From assembly GCF_004296335.1 (NCBI RefSeq), contig NZ_SGIU01000001.1, positions 721,290 through 785,289 on the forward strand: a stretch of DNA of 64,000 nt. The letters are read 5' to 3'. Under the pieces are notes generated by a model. It was not told the origin of the DNA and ran no database searches. It worked only from the letters and a program-made list of their open reading frames with translations. The position numbers were made by a program, and so were the translations under genes. The stretch comes from Flagellimonas allohymeniacidonis (GTDB taxonomy: Bacteria; Bacteroidota; Bacteroidia; Flavobacteriales; Flavobacteriaceae). Positions 17,923 through 26,297 of the stretch are shown here, piece by piece (within the stretch, counting starts at the first letter, position 1; the number at the start of each line of letters is the position of its first letter).

Positions 17923-19557
17923 TCACTTTAAAGCATCCAATCTTTTTTTGGCAAGTTTGCCAGCCGGACCTGTGGCATCCAAGCTGATTGTCTTCATGTA
18001 ATACTCCTTGGCTTTTTCAACATTTCCTTTCTTTTCATAGGCCTCGGCTAATGAGGACCAAGTATATGCCGATTCAGGAAAAAGCCCAGCGGATAGTTCA
18101 AACACAAAAATGGCTTCCTGGATTTGGTCGGAGTCCAAAAGCCCATACCCTGCCCTATTAAATTCCTGCTCAAATCCAACGTGGGCGTACAAGGGGTCAT
18201 TCACCAATCTTTTGGCCTCTGTTTGTAAAAGCTCCATTTTACCTTCCATAAACAGTCCTCTCAAATAGGCCATTGGGTCCCTTACAAATCCTTCTCCATC
18301 AAAACTCAAGGCCTTGGCCAATACAGGGTCTTTACCTGATTTGTAGTCGTCGAAACGTAATTCAACAGGGATATCCGCAGGCATATAAGGCCCATTTTCC
18401 CATTGTGGTTTGTCCTGCCACCAAGCAAAAGATAAATACACCGGAAGTTTACTATTGGGCAGTACCACTTTACGATTATCCCCATAAAAATTGATGTTCT
18501 CTCCGGTAGGTTCTCCCACGAAAATTACATTGGTATAATTGCTAAATTCATTCACCAAGTTTTGACAGGCCGAAAAAGTACGTCTACCTAGAATCACATA
18601 CAGCTTACCAGTCTGATTAATCTTTTGCGTCTCAATGATACCTGTGATTATGGGTTTATTTTTATAGTTATTTCCTCCTCCGTTCAGACGTACATCGATG
18701 ACCAACCGTTCCACAGGGTTGTTTTCAATAAATTCGAACAATCGCTTGTAAAATGCTGGAATAGGTTCACCCAGATCATCTTGTATTTGACTATGCCGAA
18801 CATATACTGCCTTCTCCTCGGGGAGGTGTTCGAAATAATAGATTTTGTCCAGATTCTTCAGATACAAAGGGGGTTGGGCAATATCTCTTGCGCTTACCCA
18901 GTCAGAGTCGGGTTTTACCTCCCCATAGTGCAGAGGGAACTTCAAATTCTCACTGGCTTGTACCTTTACTGTGAACTCTTTTCCCTCTTTTTCGAGAGTC
19001 AGCGTCAATTCTGTTTTTAGGGTATCCGTTACACCTTGGGCGTGCAGTACTTCCGGAAACAGGGCTGTGTTGATGCCATAAGCCTTAAAAAATTGATCAT
19101 TCTCAACTGGCTCAACTGGATATATGGCCTTTAAGACCTCCTTCATATCCTTCCCCTCAATTTCAAGGATTCGGGCTCCAACAAAATCTTTATATTCTTC
19201 TTGTATACCCGTAATGTAAATGCCATCTGAAAATTGAAAAAGCTGCATGGGGAGTTTATGAAAAGCCACTGGGCTGTCTCGAAAGCTCATTCGGGTATGA
19301 CCGTACTTAAAAAGCCCAATGATTTTTGAAAACCCTACCACGACCTCATGGGCTTCCATATCGGGGATTTCGTTGTAAAAAGTCTCGACCGCTTTGTCGA
19401 ATTCTGAAGCAGTGACCTTTTTAAAAAGAAAAGGATAGTCCTCATGTACTATTTCCTGAAGAAAGCGAAGGTCCTTTTGCCAATCGACAGCAGATAACGT
19501 TTGAGCATGTCCTTTGAAGAGAACAAGGCACGCAATAAAGAGTATAAAGGTTCTCAT
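17923..19557 (-). CDS. Secreted S41 (C-terminal-processing-like) peptidase with TPR tail
   Basis: A signal peptide (about 1-18) precedes an S41-family domain: LVIDVRLNGGGNN (about 285-297) is the typical strand-loop, and GRRTFSACQNLVNEF places the nucleophile at Ser329. Another conserved element is FVGEPTGENINFYGD. The last about 80 residues look like a tetratricopeptide repeat unit (ESAYTWSSLAEAYEKKGNVEKAKEYYMK). Predicted periplasmic or outer-membrane-associated peptidase; physiological substrate unknown. Single gene. Confidence 0.82.
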   Translation of the reverse strand: MRTFILFIACLVLFKGHAQTLSAVDWQKDLRFLQEIVHEDYPFLFKKVTASEFDKAVETFYNEIPDMEAHEVVVGFSKIIGLFKYGHTRMSFRDSPVAFHKLPMQLFQFSDGIYITGIQEEYKDFVGARILEIEGKDMKEVLKAIYPVEPVENDQFFKAYGINTALFPEVLHAQGVTDTLKTELTLTLEKEGKEFTVKVQASENLKFPLHYGEVKPDSDWVSARDIAQPPLYLKNLDKIYYFEHLPEEKAVYVRHSQIQDDLGEPIPAFYKRLFEFIENNPVERLVIDVRLNGGGNNYKNKPIITGIIETQKINQTGKLYVILGRRTFSACQNLVNEFSNYTNVIFVGEPTGENINFYGDNRKVVLPNSKLPVYLSFAWWQDKPQWENGPYMPADIPVELRFDDYKSGKDPVLAKALSFDGEGFVRDPMAYLRGLFMEGKMELLQTEAKRLVNDPLYAHVGFEQEFNRAGYGLLDSDQIQEAIFVFELSAGLFPESAYTWSSLAEAYEKKGNVEKAKEYYMKTISLDATGPAGKLAKKRLDALK

Positions 19558-19667
19558 AATTAGTAAATAGTTAGTTGTTTATAAGAAGGGTTTTTATTCA
19601 TTTTGTTACAGTTTCAAAGGCTCAATTATTAGTGACAATGGCGCGCTTACATGATTCGGAATAATGC

Positions 19668-20204
19668 TTATTCCTTTGGAGTAAAATTCAAAATGGTAAG
19701 GTATTGGGTCCAGGGACCCACTTCATTTTTATAATGCTTTGCTAGTACCCTTGATATCTGGGCAATATGGCCCAGGTCATGCACCACCCATGCCGATAGG
19801 AGCTGAGAAAGTGTAACCTCCCCCAGTCCAGGGTGCATACCTTTCCGTTCAAAATCATCGTTGGTAAGATTCAAGGACTTTAGCGTTTTAATATTCTTGG
19901 CCCGAAGCATCTCAAATTCATTGAGTAAGTCTTCAAAGTTTTTGCCTTTTGAATTTTCAAATTGGGCAAAACGGTCATAGGGCTCAAAAGGTATTTCTGG
20001 CCCATGTTCCAAAATATGTTGGGTTCTTACCAACCAATCCGTGTTTTCACCATGAATCAGATGTCCAACCACATCAAAGGGACTCCAAGAATCTCTTCCT
20101 TCATTCGCTGTGCTCCATTCCTCACCCACATCAAAAAGAAGGCTTTTTAGAACACCTGGTGTTCTTTCCAATATTGAAATAGCTTGGTGCAATTCAAATA
20201 TCAT
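19668..20204 (-). CDS. DinB-family protein
   Basis: A four-helix-bundle DinB-like protein of 178 residues. The metal-binding His triad is visible: His48 in FDVVGHLIHGE, and His142 and His146 in WVVHDLGHIAQISRVL. DinB proteins of this type act as metal-dependent thiol S-transferases or have unknown roles. Predicted cytoplasmic. It is divergent from the mechanosensitive channel gene. Confidence 0.85.
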   Translation of the reverse strand: MIFELHQAISILERTPGVLKSLLFDVGEEWSTANEGRDSWSPFDVVGHLIHGENTDWLVRTQHILEHGPEIPFEPYDRFAQFENSKGKNFEDLLNEFEMLRAKNIKTLKSLNLTNDDFERKGMHPGLGEVTLSQLLSAWVVHDLGHIAQISRVLAKHYKNEVGPWTQYLTILNFTPKE

Positions 20205-20323
20205 AACATAAAATTTGTGTTGTTCCTTCCTGCTAAAAAAAAGACACTCTTAAATTAAGACTTTAAACAAAGAGCACCAATTTTATAAAAGTGAAAGCCA
20301 TTCCATTACTGCTCACTTAGTGT

Positions 20324-20331
20324 TATTTTTG
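20324..20331 (+). promoter_or_regulatory. Possible Bacteroidota -7 box
   Basis: TATTTTTG matches the Bacteroidota -7 consensus TAnnTTTG and lies 25 bases upstream of the channel start codon. No convincing TTTG -33 box was found at the expected 19-21 bp spacing. Confidence 0.3.
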
Positions 20332-20356
20332 CATCAACTATTCTAGTTGAACCACT

Positions 20357-21604
20357 ATGAAAACAAATTATGGTCGATGGCTGCATGATTATCTGTTAAA
20401 AACAGGTATGAATGAGAACACTGCTGATTATATCAATGTAATTATCCTGTTGACAGGTATACTTGTCGTTGCTTGGTTGCTTGATTTTTTGTTGTGGAGA
20501 TTATTGAGGTCCTTGTCTGTGCGATTGGCTCGGCGAACAAAGACCAATTTTGATGATTTTTTAGTGGCCAACCGGGTCCCCAGATATGTAGCGCATATAT
20601 TCCCACTTCTATTGCTGTTTGAGCTTATCCCAGTAGTTTTTACCGACTTTAACTACGGCGGTACCCTTGCACTTAAGGTCATCATGATTTTGGGTGTGAT
20701 TTTAGCCCTGATTCTCATCAAGAATTTGCTTTTGACCCTGAAAGACTATCTGCGCACCCTGCCGCAACTGCGCGACAAACCATTGGACAGCTATATTCAG
20801 GTCTTTATGATTTTTGCCTGGATTGGGGGCCTTCTCACCATTTTTGCTATTCTTACGGATACGACCATTTGGAAGTTCTTTACGGCCCTCGGTGCTGCCT
20901 CCGCAGTGATATTGCTAATTTTTAAAGACTCCATATTGGGATTGGTAGCAAGTATTCAGGTCAGTATCAACGATATGGTCCGTATTGGAGACTGGATAAC
21001 CTTTGAGAAGTACGGAGCGGATGGTGATGTCATTGAAATCAGTTTGGCCACAGTAAAAGTCCAGAATTTTGACAAGACCATAACCACCATTCCAACCTAT
21101 GCCTTGGTTTCAGATTCTTTTAAGAATTGGCGAGGCATGAAGGCTTCGGGAGGAAGGCGAATAAAACGGGCATTGATCATTACCCAAAAGAGCATCAAAT
21201 TTCTCACGCCAGATGACTTGCAGAAGTTGGAGAAAATCGAGTTGATCAAGGATTATCTTCTACTGCGAAATGAGAAAATCGAGACATTTAATCAAGAACG
21301 CGGGGTGAACAAGGAATTGGCCATCAATGGGAGAAACCTCACCAATATTGGTGTATTTCGAAAGTACGTGGAAAGTTATGTGCAAGGACATTCAGCCATC
21401 AATAAAGATATGACTTTGATGACACGGCAATTAAGCCCCACTCCACAAGGAATCCCTTTGGAAATTTATGCGTTTAGTGCTGATAAGCGTTGGGAGAATT
21501 ATGAATATATCATGGCCGATATTTTCGATCATTTATTGGCTGCGTTGCCCTATTTTGATTTGGAAATTTTTGAACTTCCCACCTCATTGGGGAGTAGCAA
21601 ATAA
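20357..21604 (+). CDS. ybdG: YbdG-type mechanosensitive ion channel (MscS superfamily)
   Basis: The 415-residue length and the sequence match the E. coli YbdG subgroup of MscS channels. Four to five helices (about residues 20-170) are followed by a MscS beta domain with GDWITFEKYGADGDVIEISL and the YbdG-specific TTIPTYALVSDSFKNWRGM, then GGRRIKRAL. The extended cytoplasmic part follows. Such channels release osmolytes under hypo-osmotic stress, with YbdG described as a low-activity member. The gene has its own strong terminator. Confidence 0.9.
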   Translation: MKTNYGRWLHDYLLKTGMNENTADYINVIILLTGILVVAWLLDFLLWRLLRSLSVRLARRTKTNFDDFLVANRVPRYVAHIFPLLLLFELIPVVFTDFNYGGTLALKVIMILGVILALILIKNLLLTLKDYLRTLPQLRDKPLDSYIQVFMIFAWIGGLLTIFAILTDTTIWKFFTALGAASAVILLIFKDSILGLVASIQVSINDMVRIGDWITFEKYGADGDVIEISLATVKVQNFDKTITTIPTYALVSDSFKNWRGMKASGGRRIKRALIITQKSIKFLTPDDLQKLEKIELIKDYLLLRNEKIETFNQERGVNKELAINGRNLTNIGVFRKYVESYVQGHSAINKDMTLMTRQLSPTPQGIPLEIYAFSADKRWENYEYIMADIFDHLLAALPYFDLEIFELPTSLGSSK

Positions 21605-21619
21605 GGAAGGATCAACACG

Positions 21620-21660
21620 CTCTAAAGACAGCTTGACCCTTTGCTGATTTAGAGTTTTTT
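21620..21660 (+). terminator. Rho-independent terminator of the channel gene
   Basis: CTCTAAA (21620-21626) pairs with TTTAGAG (21648-21654), inside which CAGC (21629-21632) pairs with GCTG (21643-21646); six T residues follow at 21655-21660. It lies 16 bp behind the stop of the channel gene. Its right arm overlaps the stop codon of the converging permease gene (21649-21651). Confidence 0.75.
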
Positions 21661-22962
21661 GCTATAGATTTTATCCGCCTGATAAACCAAGTAGCCCACA
21701 ATTAAATTAAGAAGACCCAAACCGCTTTCCCATGGTTGGGCAATCAGCAAATAGGTCAATACCCAACCGCTGAATGCTAAAAAAATTATCTGGGGAATTG
21801 GAAAAAGAGGACTACGGTAGGTTTTGCTGGATTGTACATTTTTGTTTTTTTTCCGCACTACGAATACCCCGGCAACTGCCAGTGCCGCAAACAATTGCAG
21901 AACAAATCCGCTGTAAATCAATACTTGTTCAAAAGTCCCTGTCAGAAGTAGGGTCAACGTAATCAAGGCTTGAAGCCAGATGGCACGCACGGGTACTTGT
22001 CTTCCGCTTTTTTTTGAAAACCATTGCCATAGCCTGTGGTCCTCGGCCATAACCTGGGTAACTCGTGGTCCAGCCCACACCATAGCACTGATGCTGGAAA
22101 CCAACATCAGGGCAATGGCAAAACTAATCAGTTCACCTCCCCTTGCCCCAAACAAAGCATTTGCTGTAATTTGTCCAATTTCCAACTGTCCTTGGAGTGA
22201 CTCCAAAGCGTTTTGTCTTAAAAAAACAAAATTTAAAAGAAGGTAAAGTAAACTGACCACTACTGTTCCGAGTAAAAGTGCTCTTGGCAGTGTTTTGCGA
22301 GCATCGTGAATCTCGTCCACAATGTAAGCCGCTGCATTCCAGCCCGAATAGGAAAAGGTAACGAACACGAAAGAAACGGCAAAGGCTGATGATAAGATCT
22401 CTTCTTGCCAACCTTTGTCCCATATTAAAGCGGAAGCTTCAGGGGTTTGGGTCAAACCAAAATAAATGAGAGTGACAATCAGCAATACCTTTAATACGGT
22501 AGTAAAGTTTTGAAGTGCGCTACTCTTTTGAATGCTCATGGAATGAAAAAAACTTATGAGGACAACCACGCCTATGGCCAGAAATAGTTCAGGGATACCA
22601 AGGTAGGGTCCAATGTATTCCCCCATGGCCATACCAGCAAGAGCAACTGGGGCCGAAAAACCAATGGTCAGTGAGACCCATCCCGATAAGTAACCTAACA
22701 AAGGATGAAAGGCTTTGGAAAGAAAATGATATTCTCCACCGGAACGCATCCAGTACGTTCCCAATTCCGCATAACTCAGTGCGCCACACAATGCCATTAA
22801 GGCGCCCAGAGACCAAAGTAATAAGATGGACCAGCTGTTTTGCGTACCTACTAACTGAAATCCCAAGCTTGTAAAGATACCTGCTCCAATCATGTTGGCC
22901 ACAACTATGGCCGTCGCGGTAGGCCACCCTATGGTGTTGGTCTTGCTTTTGCTCGTCAACAC
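21649..22962 (-). CDS. APC-family amino acid permease
   Basis: A 437-residue, twelve-helix APC transporter beginning with the classical ATAIVVANMIGAGIFTSLG (unwound TM1 substrate site) and with a conserved TM6 region FVTFSYSGWNAAAYIVDEI. This resembles LAT- or CAT-type bacterial permeases, so the substrate is probably one or more amino acids. The start is a GTG at 22962, which directly abuts the TAG stop of the pcm gene (22963-22965) with no spacer, so translation is probably coupled. Confidence 0.88.
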   Translation of the reverse strand: MLTSKSKTNTIGWPTATAIVVANMIGAGIFTSLGFQLVGTQNSWSILLLWSLGALMALCGALSYAELGTYWMRSGGEYHFLSKAFHPLLGYLSGWVSLTIGFSAPVALAGMAMGEYIGPYLGIPELFLAIGVVVLISFFHSMSIQKSSALQNFTTVLKVLLIVTLIYFGLTQTPEASALIWDKGWQEEILSSAFAVSFVFVTFSYSGWNAAAYIVDEIHDARKTLPRALLLGTVVVSLLYLLLNFVFLRQNALESLQGQLEIGQITANALFGARGGELISFAIALMLVSSISAMVWAGPRVTQVMAEDHRLWQWFSKKSGRQVPVRAIWLQALITLTLLLTGTFEQVLIYSGFVLQLFAALAVAGVFVVRKKNKNVQSSKTYRSPLFPIPQIIFLAFSGWVLTYLLIAQPWESGLGLLNLIVGYLVYQADKIYSKKL

Positions 22963-23694
22963 CTAACTTTTATTCTTGGTTTTATCCCTAGTAAAAGGCA
23001 CGAAGCGCACGGGCATTACATTCTTTTTGATAATCTTATCTTTCTTTTTGGTGACCAGAACCAACTGACGTACAGCATTGTGGGGACCAACGGGGATTAT
23101 CATTCGCCCCCCCACCTTTAATTGATCTAAGAGAGGTTGCGGAATGGCTTCAGCTCCCGCAGTGACCATTATGGCATCAAACGGAGCTTTTTCTGGCCAA
23201 CCGTGGTAACCATCGCCCTGTCTCACAATAGCATTGTCATAGCCCAAAAGCTTTAATCTTTTTTTGGCAGTTATGGCAAGCTCCTTTACTATTTCAATGG
23301 TATACACAGAATCCGCAATTTTTGACAGCACAGCCGCCTGATAACCAGATCCTGTACCAATCTCCAAAACTCGGTGGGAAGCCTTTAATCGGAGGGCTTG
23401 TGTCATGTAGCCCACAATATAGGGTTGGGAGATGGTTTGTCCGTTGCCGATGGGTAGCGGACCGTCGGAATAAGCAAAAACTTGCTTATCCTCAGGCACA
23501 AACTCATGGCGGGGAACGTTGAGCATGGCCGATAGTGTAGCTTGATGGGTAATTCCCCTAGCTTGGATTTGTGTTTTCACCATCTGACTTCGCTGTAAAG
23601 CATAGTCTGCTTGGCCCATGGCCAAGGAAGCCATCAGAAAGAAGAAAATTCCAGATATCCATGCTTTGGTTATGCCCTTCATTTCGTTTTGCAT
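22963..23694 (-). CDS. pcm: Protein-L-isoaspartate O-methyltransferase with predicted signal peptide
   Basis: The 243-residue protein contains the complete PIMT core: MLNVPRHEFVP, then GNGQTISQPYIVGYMTQAL, the SAM-binding EIGTGSGYQA (111-120), and GGRMIIPVG. PIMT repairs isoaspartyl residues in damaged proteins using SAM. Unusually, it begins with a hydrophobic leader (WISGIFFFLMASLAMGQ at about 12-28) that looks like a signal peptide, implying export. The start could be ATG at 23694 or 23682. It is cotranscribed with the permease. Confidence 0.85.
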   Translation of the reverse strand: MQNEMKGITKAWISGIFFFLMASLAMGQADYALQRSQMVKTQIQARGITHQATLSAMLNVPRHEFVPEDKQVFAYSDGPLPIGNGQTISQPYIVGYMTQALRLKASHRVLEIGTGSGYQAAVLSKIADSVYTIEIVKELAITAKKRLKLLGYDNAIVRQGDGYHGWPEKAPFDAIMVTAGAEAIPQPLLDQLKVGGRMIIPVGPHNAVRQLVLVTKKKDKIIKKNVMPVRFVPFTRDKTKNKS

Positions 23695-23791
23695 GGATAA
23701 TAAAGTACAAAACTATTGCTGAAGCCAGATTGACTTGGCTCAGTTTTAAGAAAGAATTGGGTGAATAGAGGTAAATCGCATTTACCACCGA

Positions 23792-24973
23792 TCAACCTTC
23801 AAAGGTGACTCGGTAAATGGCATCACCATAATCATCGGAAATCAACATGGAACCGTCTTTTAAGAATAGAATATCCACAGGTCGACCAAACTGATCTTGG
23901 GTATCATCATCCAACCAACCATCAATAAAAGTCTCGTAGCTTACCGCTTTGTTACCATCCAGTTTCACTAAGGAAATTCGATATCCCACCTTTTTGGAAC
24001 GGTTCCAAGATCCGTGTTCTGCAATAAAGGCATACTGTTGATACTTCTGAGGAAACATAGCGCCTCGATAAAACTTTACAGCCAAAGGAGCTACATGAGC
24101 TCCTAGAGGTTGTACAGGAGGAACAAACTCTGAACATGGAAACTGGTCACCGAATTCTGGGTCTTTAACGGTTCCCCCATGACAATAGGGATAACCAAAA
24201 TGTTGCCCTATTTCAGTAATATGGTTTAACTCACAAGGGGGTATGTCATCTCCCATCATGTCCCTTCCATTATCGGTAAACCACATTTCTTTCGTCTCTG
24301 GATGCCAACTAAAACCAACAGTGTTTCGCACACCCTTGGCATAGATTTCACGATTGCTTCCATCAGCTTCCATTCGAGTTATGGTTGCATACCGCTCATC
24401 TTCATTGCTGCTTTCACAAATGTTACAGGGAGCACCCACTGGGACATAGAGCTTACCGTCGGGTCCAAATGCAATATATTTCCACCCATGGTGAAACTCA
24501 GTAGGGTAATCATCGTAAATGACCTCTGGGGCAGCTACTTTTCCCAATTGCTCTTCAATATTGGGATATTTTAGAAGGCGATTCACTTCAGCTACGTAAA
24601 GTGCGCCGTCCTTATACGCAATGCCATTGGGAACTTCCAAGGTACTGTCCAGCACCATGATTTTATCCGCCTTAAAGTCGTCATTCTCATCTTGAATTGC
24701 ATAAACTTTATTTTCATTTCGTGTACCCACGAACAAAGTACCCTTATCGCCCATGGCCATGGATCGGGCTCCATCTACCCCTTCAGCGTATATGGATATT
24801 TTAAATCCCTCTGGAAGGTTGAGCCTATCCAAAGGCATACTGGACTGGACTGGAATTTCCTCCTGATTGGACGATTCTTTTTCCGCCTTATCCTTTTTTT
24901 CATTGCAGGAAATACCTAGCACCATCAAACAGATTACGCTAAGAGTTGAGAATTTGAAAATGTTTCGAGTCAT
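23792..24973 (-). CDS. PQQ-type sugar (glucose/sorbosone) dehydrogenase lipoprotein
   Basis: A lipoprotein signal with lipobox VLGISC (Cys about 23) precedes a beta-propeller of the glucose/sorbosone dehydrogenase family. Recognised elements include ARSMAMGDKGTLFVGTRNENKV, GLYVP-type repeats, HHGWKYIAFGPDGKLYVPVG and ARGVRNTVGFSWHP-like KGVRNTVGFSWHPET, the latter two being typical of the family. It would oxidise a sugar aldehyde or sugar in the periplasm with PQQ as cofactor; the cofactor is assumed. Next to a sugar-isomerase-like gene on the same strand. Confidence 0.85.
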   Translation of the reverse strand: MTRNIFKFSTLSVICLMVLGISCNEKKDKAEKESSNQEEIPVQSSMPLDRLNLPEGFKISIYAEGVDGARSMAMGDKGTLFVGTRNENKVYAIQDENDDFKADKIMVLDSTLEVPNGIAYKDGALYVAEVNRLLKYPNIEEQLGKVAAPEVIYDDYPTEFHHGWKYIAFGPDGKLYVPVGAPCNICESSNEDERYATITRMEADGSNREIYAKGVRNTVGFSWHPETKEMWFTDNGRDMMGDDIPPCELNHITEIGQHFGYPYCHGGTVKDPEFGDQFPCSEFVPPVQPLGAHVAPLAVKFYRGAMFPQKYQQYAFIAEHGSWNRSKKVGYRISLVKLDGNKAVSYETFIDGWLDDDTQDQFGRPVDILFLKDGSMLISDDYGDAIYRVTFEG

Positions 24974-24994
24974 ATTTAAGAATGGATGAACTAT

Positions 24995-25921
24995 TTATAG
25001 ATATTGTTGTAAATGCTTTTTGAAGTAGGCTGCACTATCGGTTATACTTTGGATGGAATTAATGGCAAAGTTGCCCCCTTGCTCTAAATAATAATATTGC
25101 AGACCGGAATCTTTTGGGTTGGGAAGGATGGTATGGTAATCTATAGATCCATTGCCCAATTCGGTATAATCCCGAGTGATTTTATCCATGTCTTTAATAT
25201 GCCACATAACGTATCGCCCAGGCTGTTTGGCCACCCAATCCGCAGGCTTGATTTGGGACGAATGCATGACCCAATATAAATCCATTTGTAGTTTTACCAG
25301 TTCCGGGTCCGTTTCGGCCAGGATAATCTCATACCCCATTTGGTCTCCGTGTAGTTCAAACTCAAAACCATGGTTGTGGTAGGCAAAACCCAAACCTGCA
25401 TTGGTAACCTGCTCCCCTATCTTGTTCAATTTGTTTGAAAGCTTTTTAAATCCTTCGGAATTTCTGAATTTCGGGTCAAGCCATGGCCAGGTAATATAGT
25501 CTTGATCTAAAATTTTGGCTCCCTCAATACACTGGTCTACATAACGTATCAATTGGGATTCCGGTTTGTCAAAAAACTCATGGAGGCCATAATGTCCGCT
25601 GGATGTGGTAAGACCAATATCGCTCAATACATTTTTAAACTCTGAGGTTTTTATTCCGTAATACGTATCCTCTTCTCCATTGTATCCATAAATCTCGAGG
25701 TCCTCGTACCCCAGTTCCTTTACTTTTTTAAGACTGCCCAAAGGATCTTTTTCCATGGCATCCCTAATGGTAAACAATTGTAGGCCCATTTTATATTTGG
25801 ACAAGGCTTTGGAAAAAGGCATTGAAAAACTAGTTGTGGAGCTTACTATTCCTGCAGTCAAGAAAGCTGATTTTTGAACAAAGTTTCTCCGATTCACAAA
25901 TCGTAATTTAGGTTGACCCAA
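24995..25921 (-). CDS. Sugar phosphate isomerase/epimerase-like TIM-barrel protein with Tat signal
   Basis: The product (308 residues) resembles xylose-isomerase-like TIM-barrel epimerases: KMGLQLFTIRDAMEKDP, DLEIYGYNGEE, FAYHNHGFEFE (metal-binding His/Glu) and YVMWHIKDMD. The N-terminus NRRNFVQKSAFLTAG matches a twin-arginine signal, so the folded protein is probably exported. It ends 21 bp before the start of the sugar dehydrogenase gene, with which it is likely cotranscribed. A role in exported sugar metabolism is inferred. Confidence 0.85.
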   Translation of the reverse strand: MGQPKLRFVNRRNFVQKSAFLTAGIVSSTTSFSMPFSKALSKYKMGLQLFTIRDAMEKDPLGSLKKVKELGYEDLEIYGYNGEEDTYYGIKTSEFKNVLSDIGLTTSSGHYGLHEFFDKPESQLIRYVDQCIEGAKILDQDYITWPWLDPKFRNSEGFKKLSNKLNKIGEQVTNAGLGFAYHNHGFEFELHGDQMGYEIILAETDPELVKLQMDLYWVMHSSQIKPADWVAKQPGRYVMWHIKDMDKITRDYTELGNGSIDYHTILPNPKDSGLQYYYLEQGGNFAINSIQSITDSAAYFKKHLQQYL

Positions 25922-25960
25922 TTATGAGGTCTTACCAAAAGTAAGCAAGTTTTTAATGAA

Positions 25961-26188
25961 TCAATCCTCAAGCTGGCCAATAGGATGGTCTTCATAGAAA
26001 TCTTCAAAGGTCTTATCCGTTTTGTAATTGTCGGTAAGCACTTTATAAACCATGTAAATTAAAGCCACCTGTCCAAAAAGGGTTGCATAAAATAACCAAT
26101 GAAATGGGAAATTCATTCCAGACATTAACACCAGGATGACCAACAAAAGTGTTGTGAAGGCTACCATGCCCATTGCTGTAGTTTTCAT
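25961..26188 (-). CDS. Small two-helix membrane protein
   Basis: 75 residues with two hydrophobic helices (about 5-27 and 31-48) and an acidic, soluble C-terminus (FEDFYEDHPIGQLED). I recognise only that similar short proteins are frequent in flavobacteria. Located between the sugar epimerase-like gene and the MG2/TonB-plug genes. Confidence 0.6.
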   Translation of the reverse strand: MKTTAMGMVAFTTLLLVILVLMSGMNFPFHWLFYATLFGQVALIYMVYKVLTDNYKTDKTFEDFYEDHPIGQLED

Positions 26189-26297
26189 AGAACTGTTTTA
26201 TTGTAAATTAAAACAAAAATGTAAACGGGAAAATAGCTTAATACAACATTAACAGAAGTTTCCAATGGGTTGGATAGCCATAGTAACCTGTAATTCC

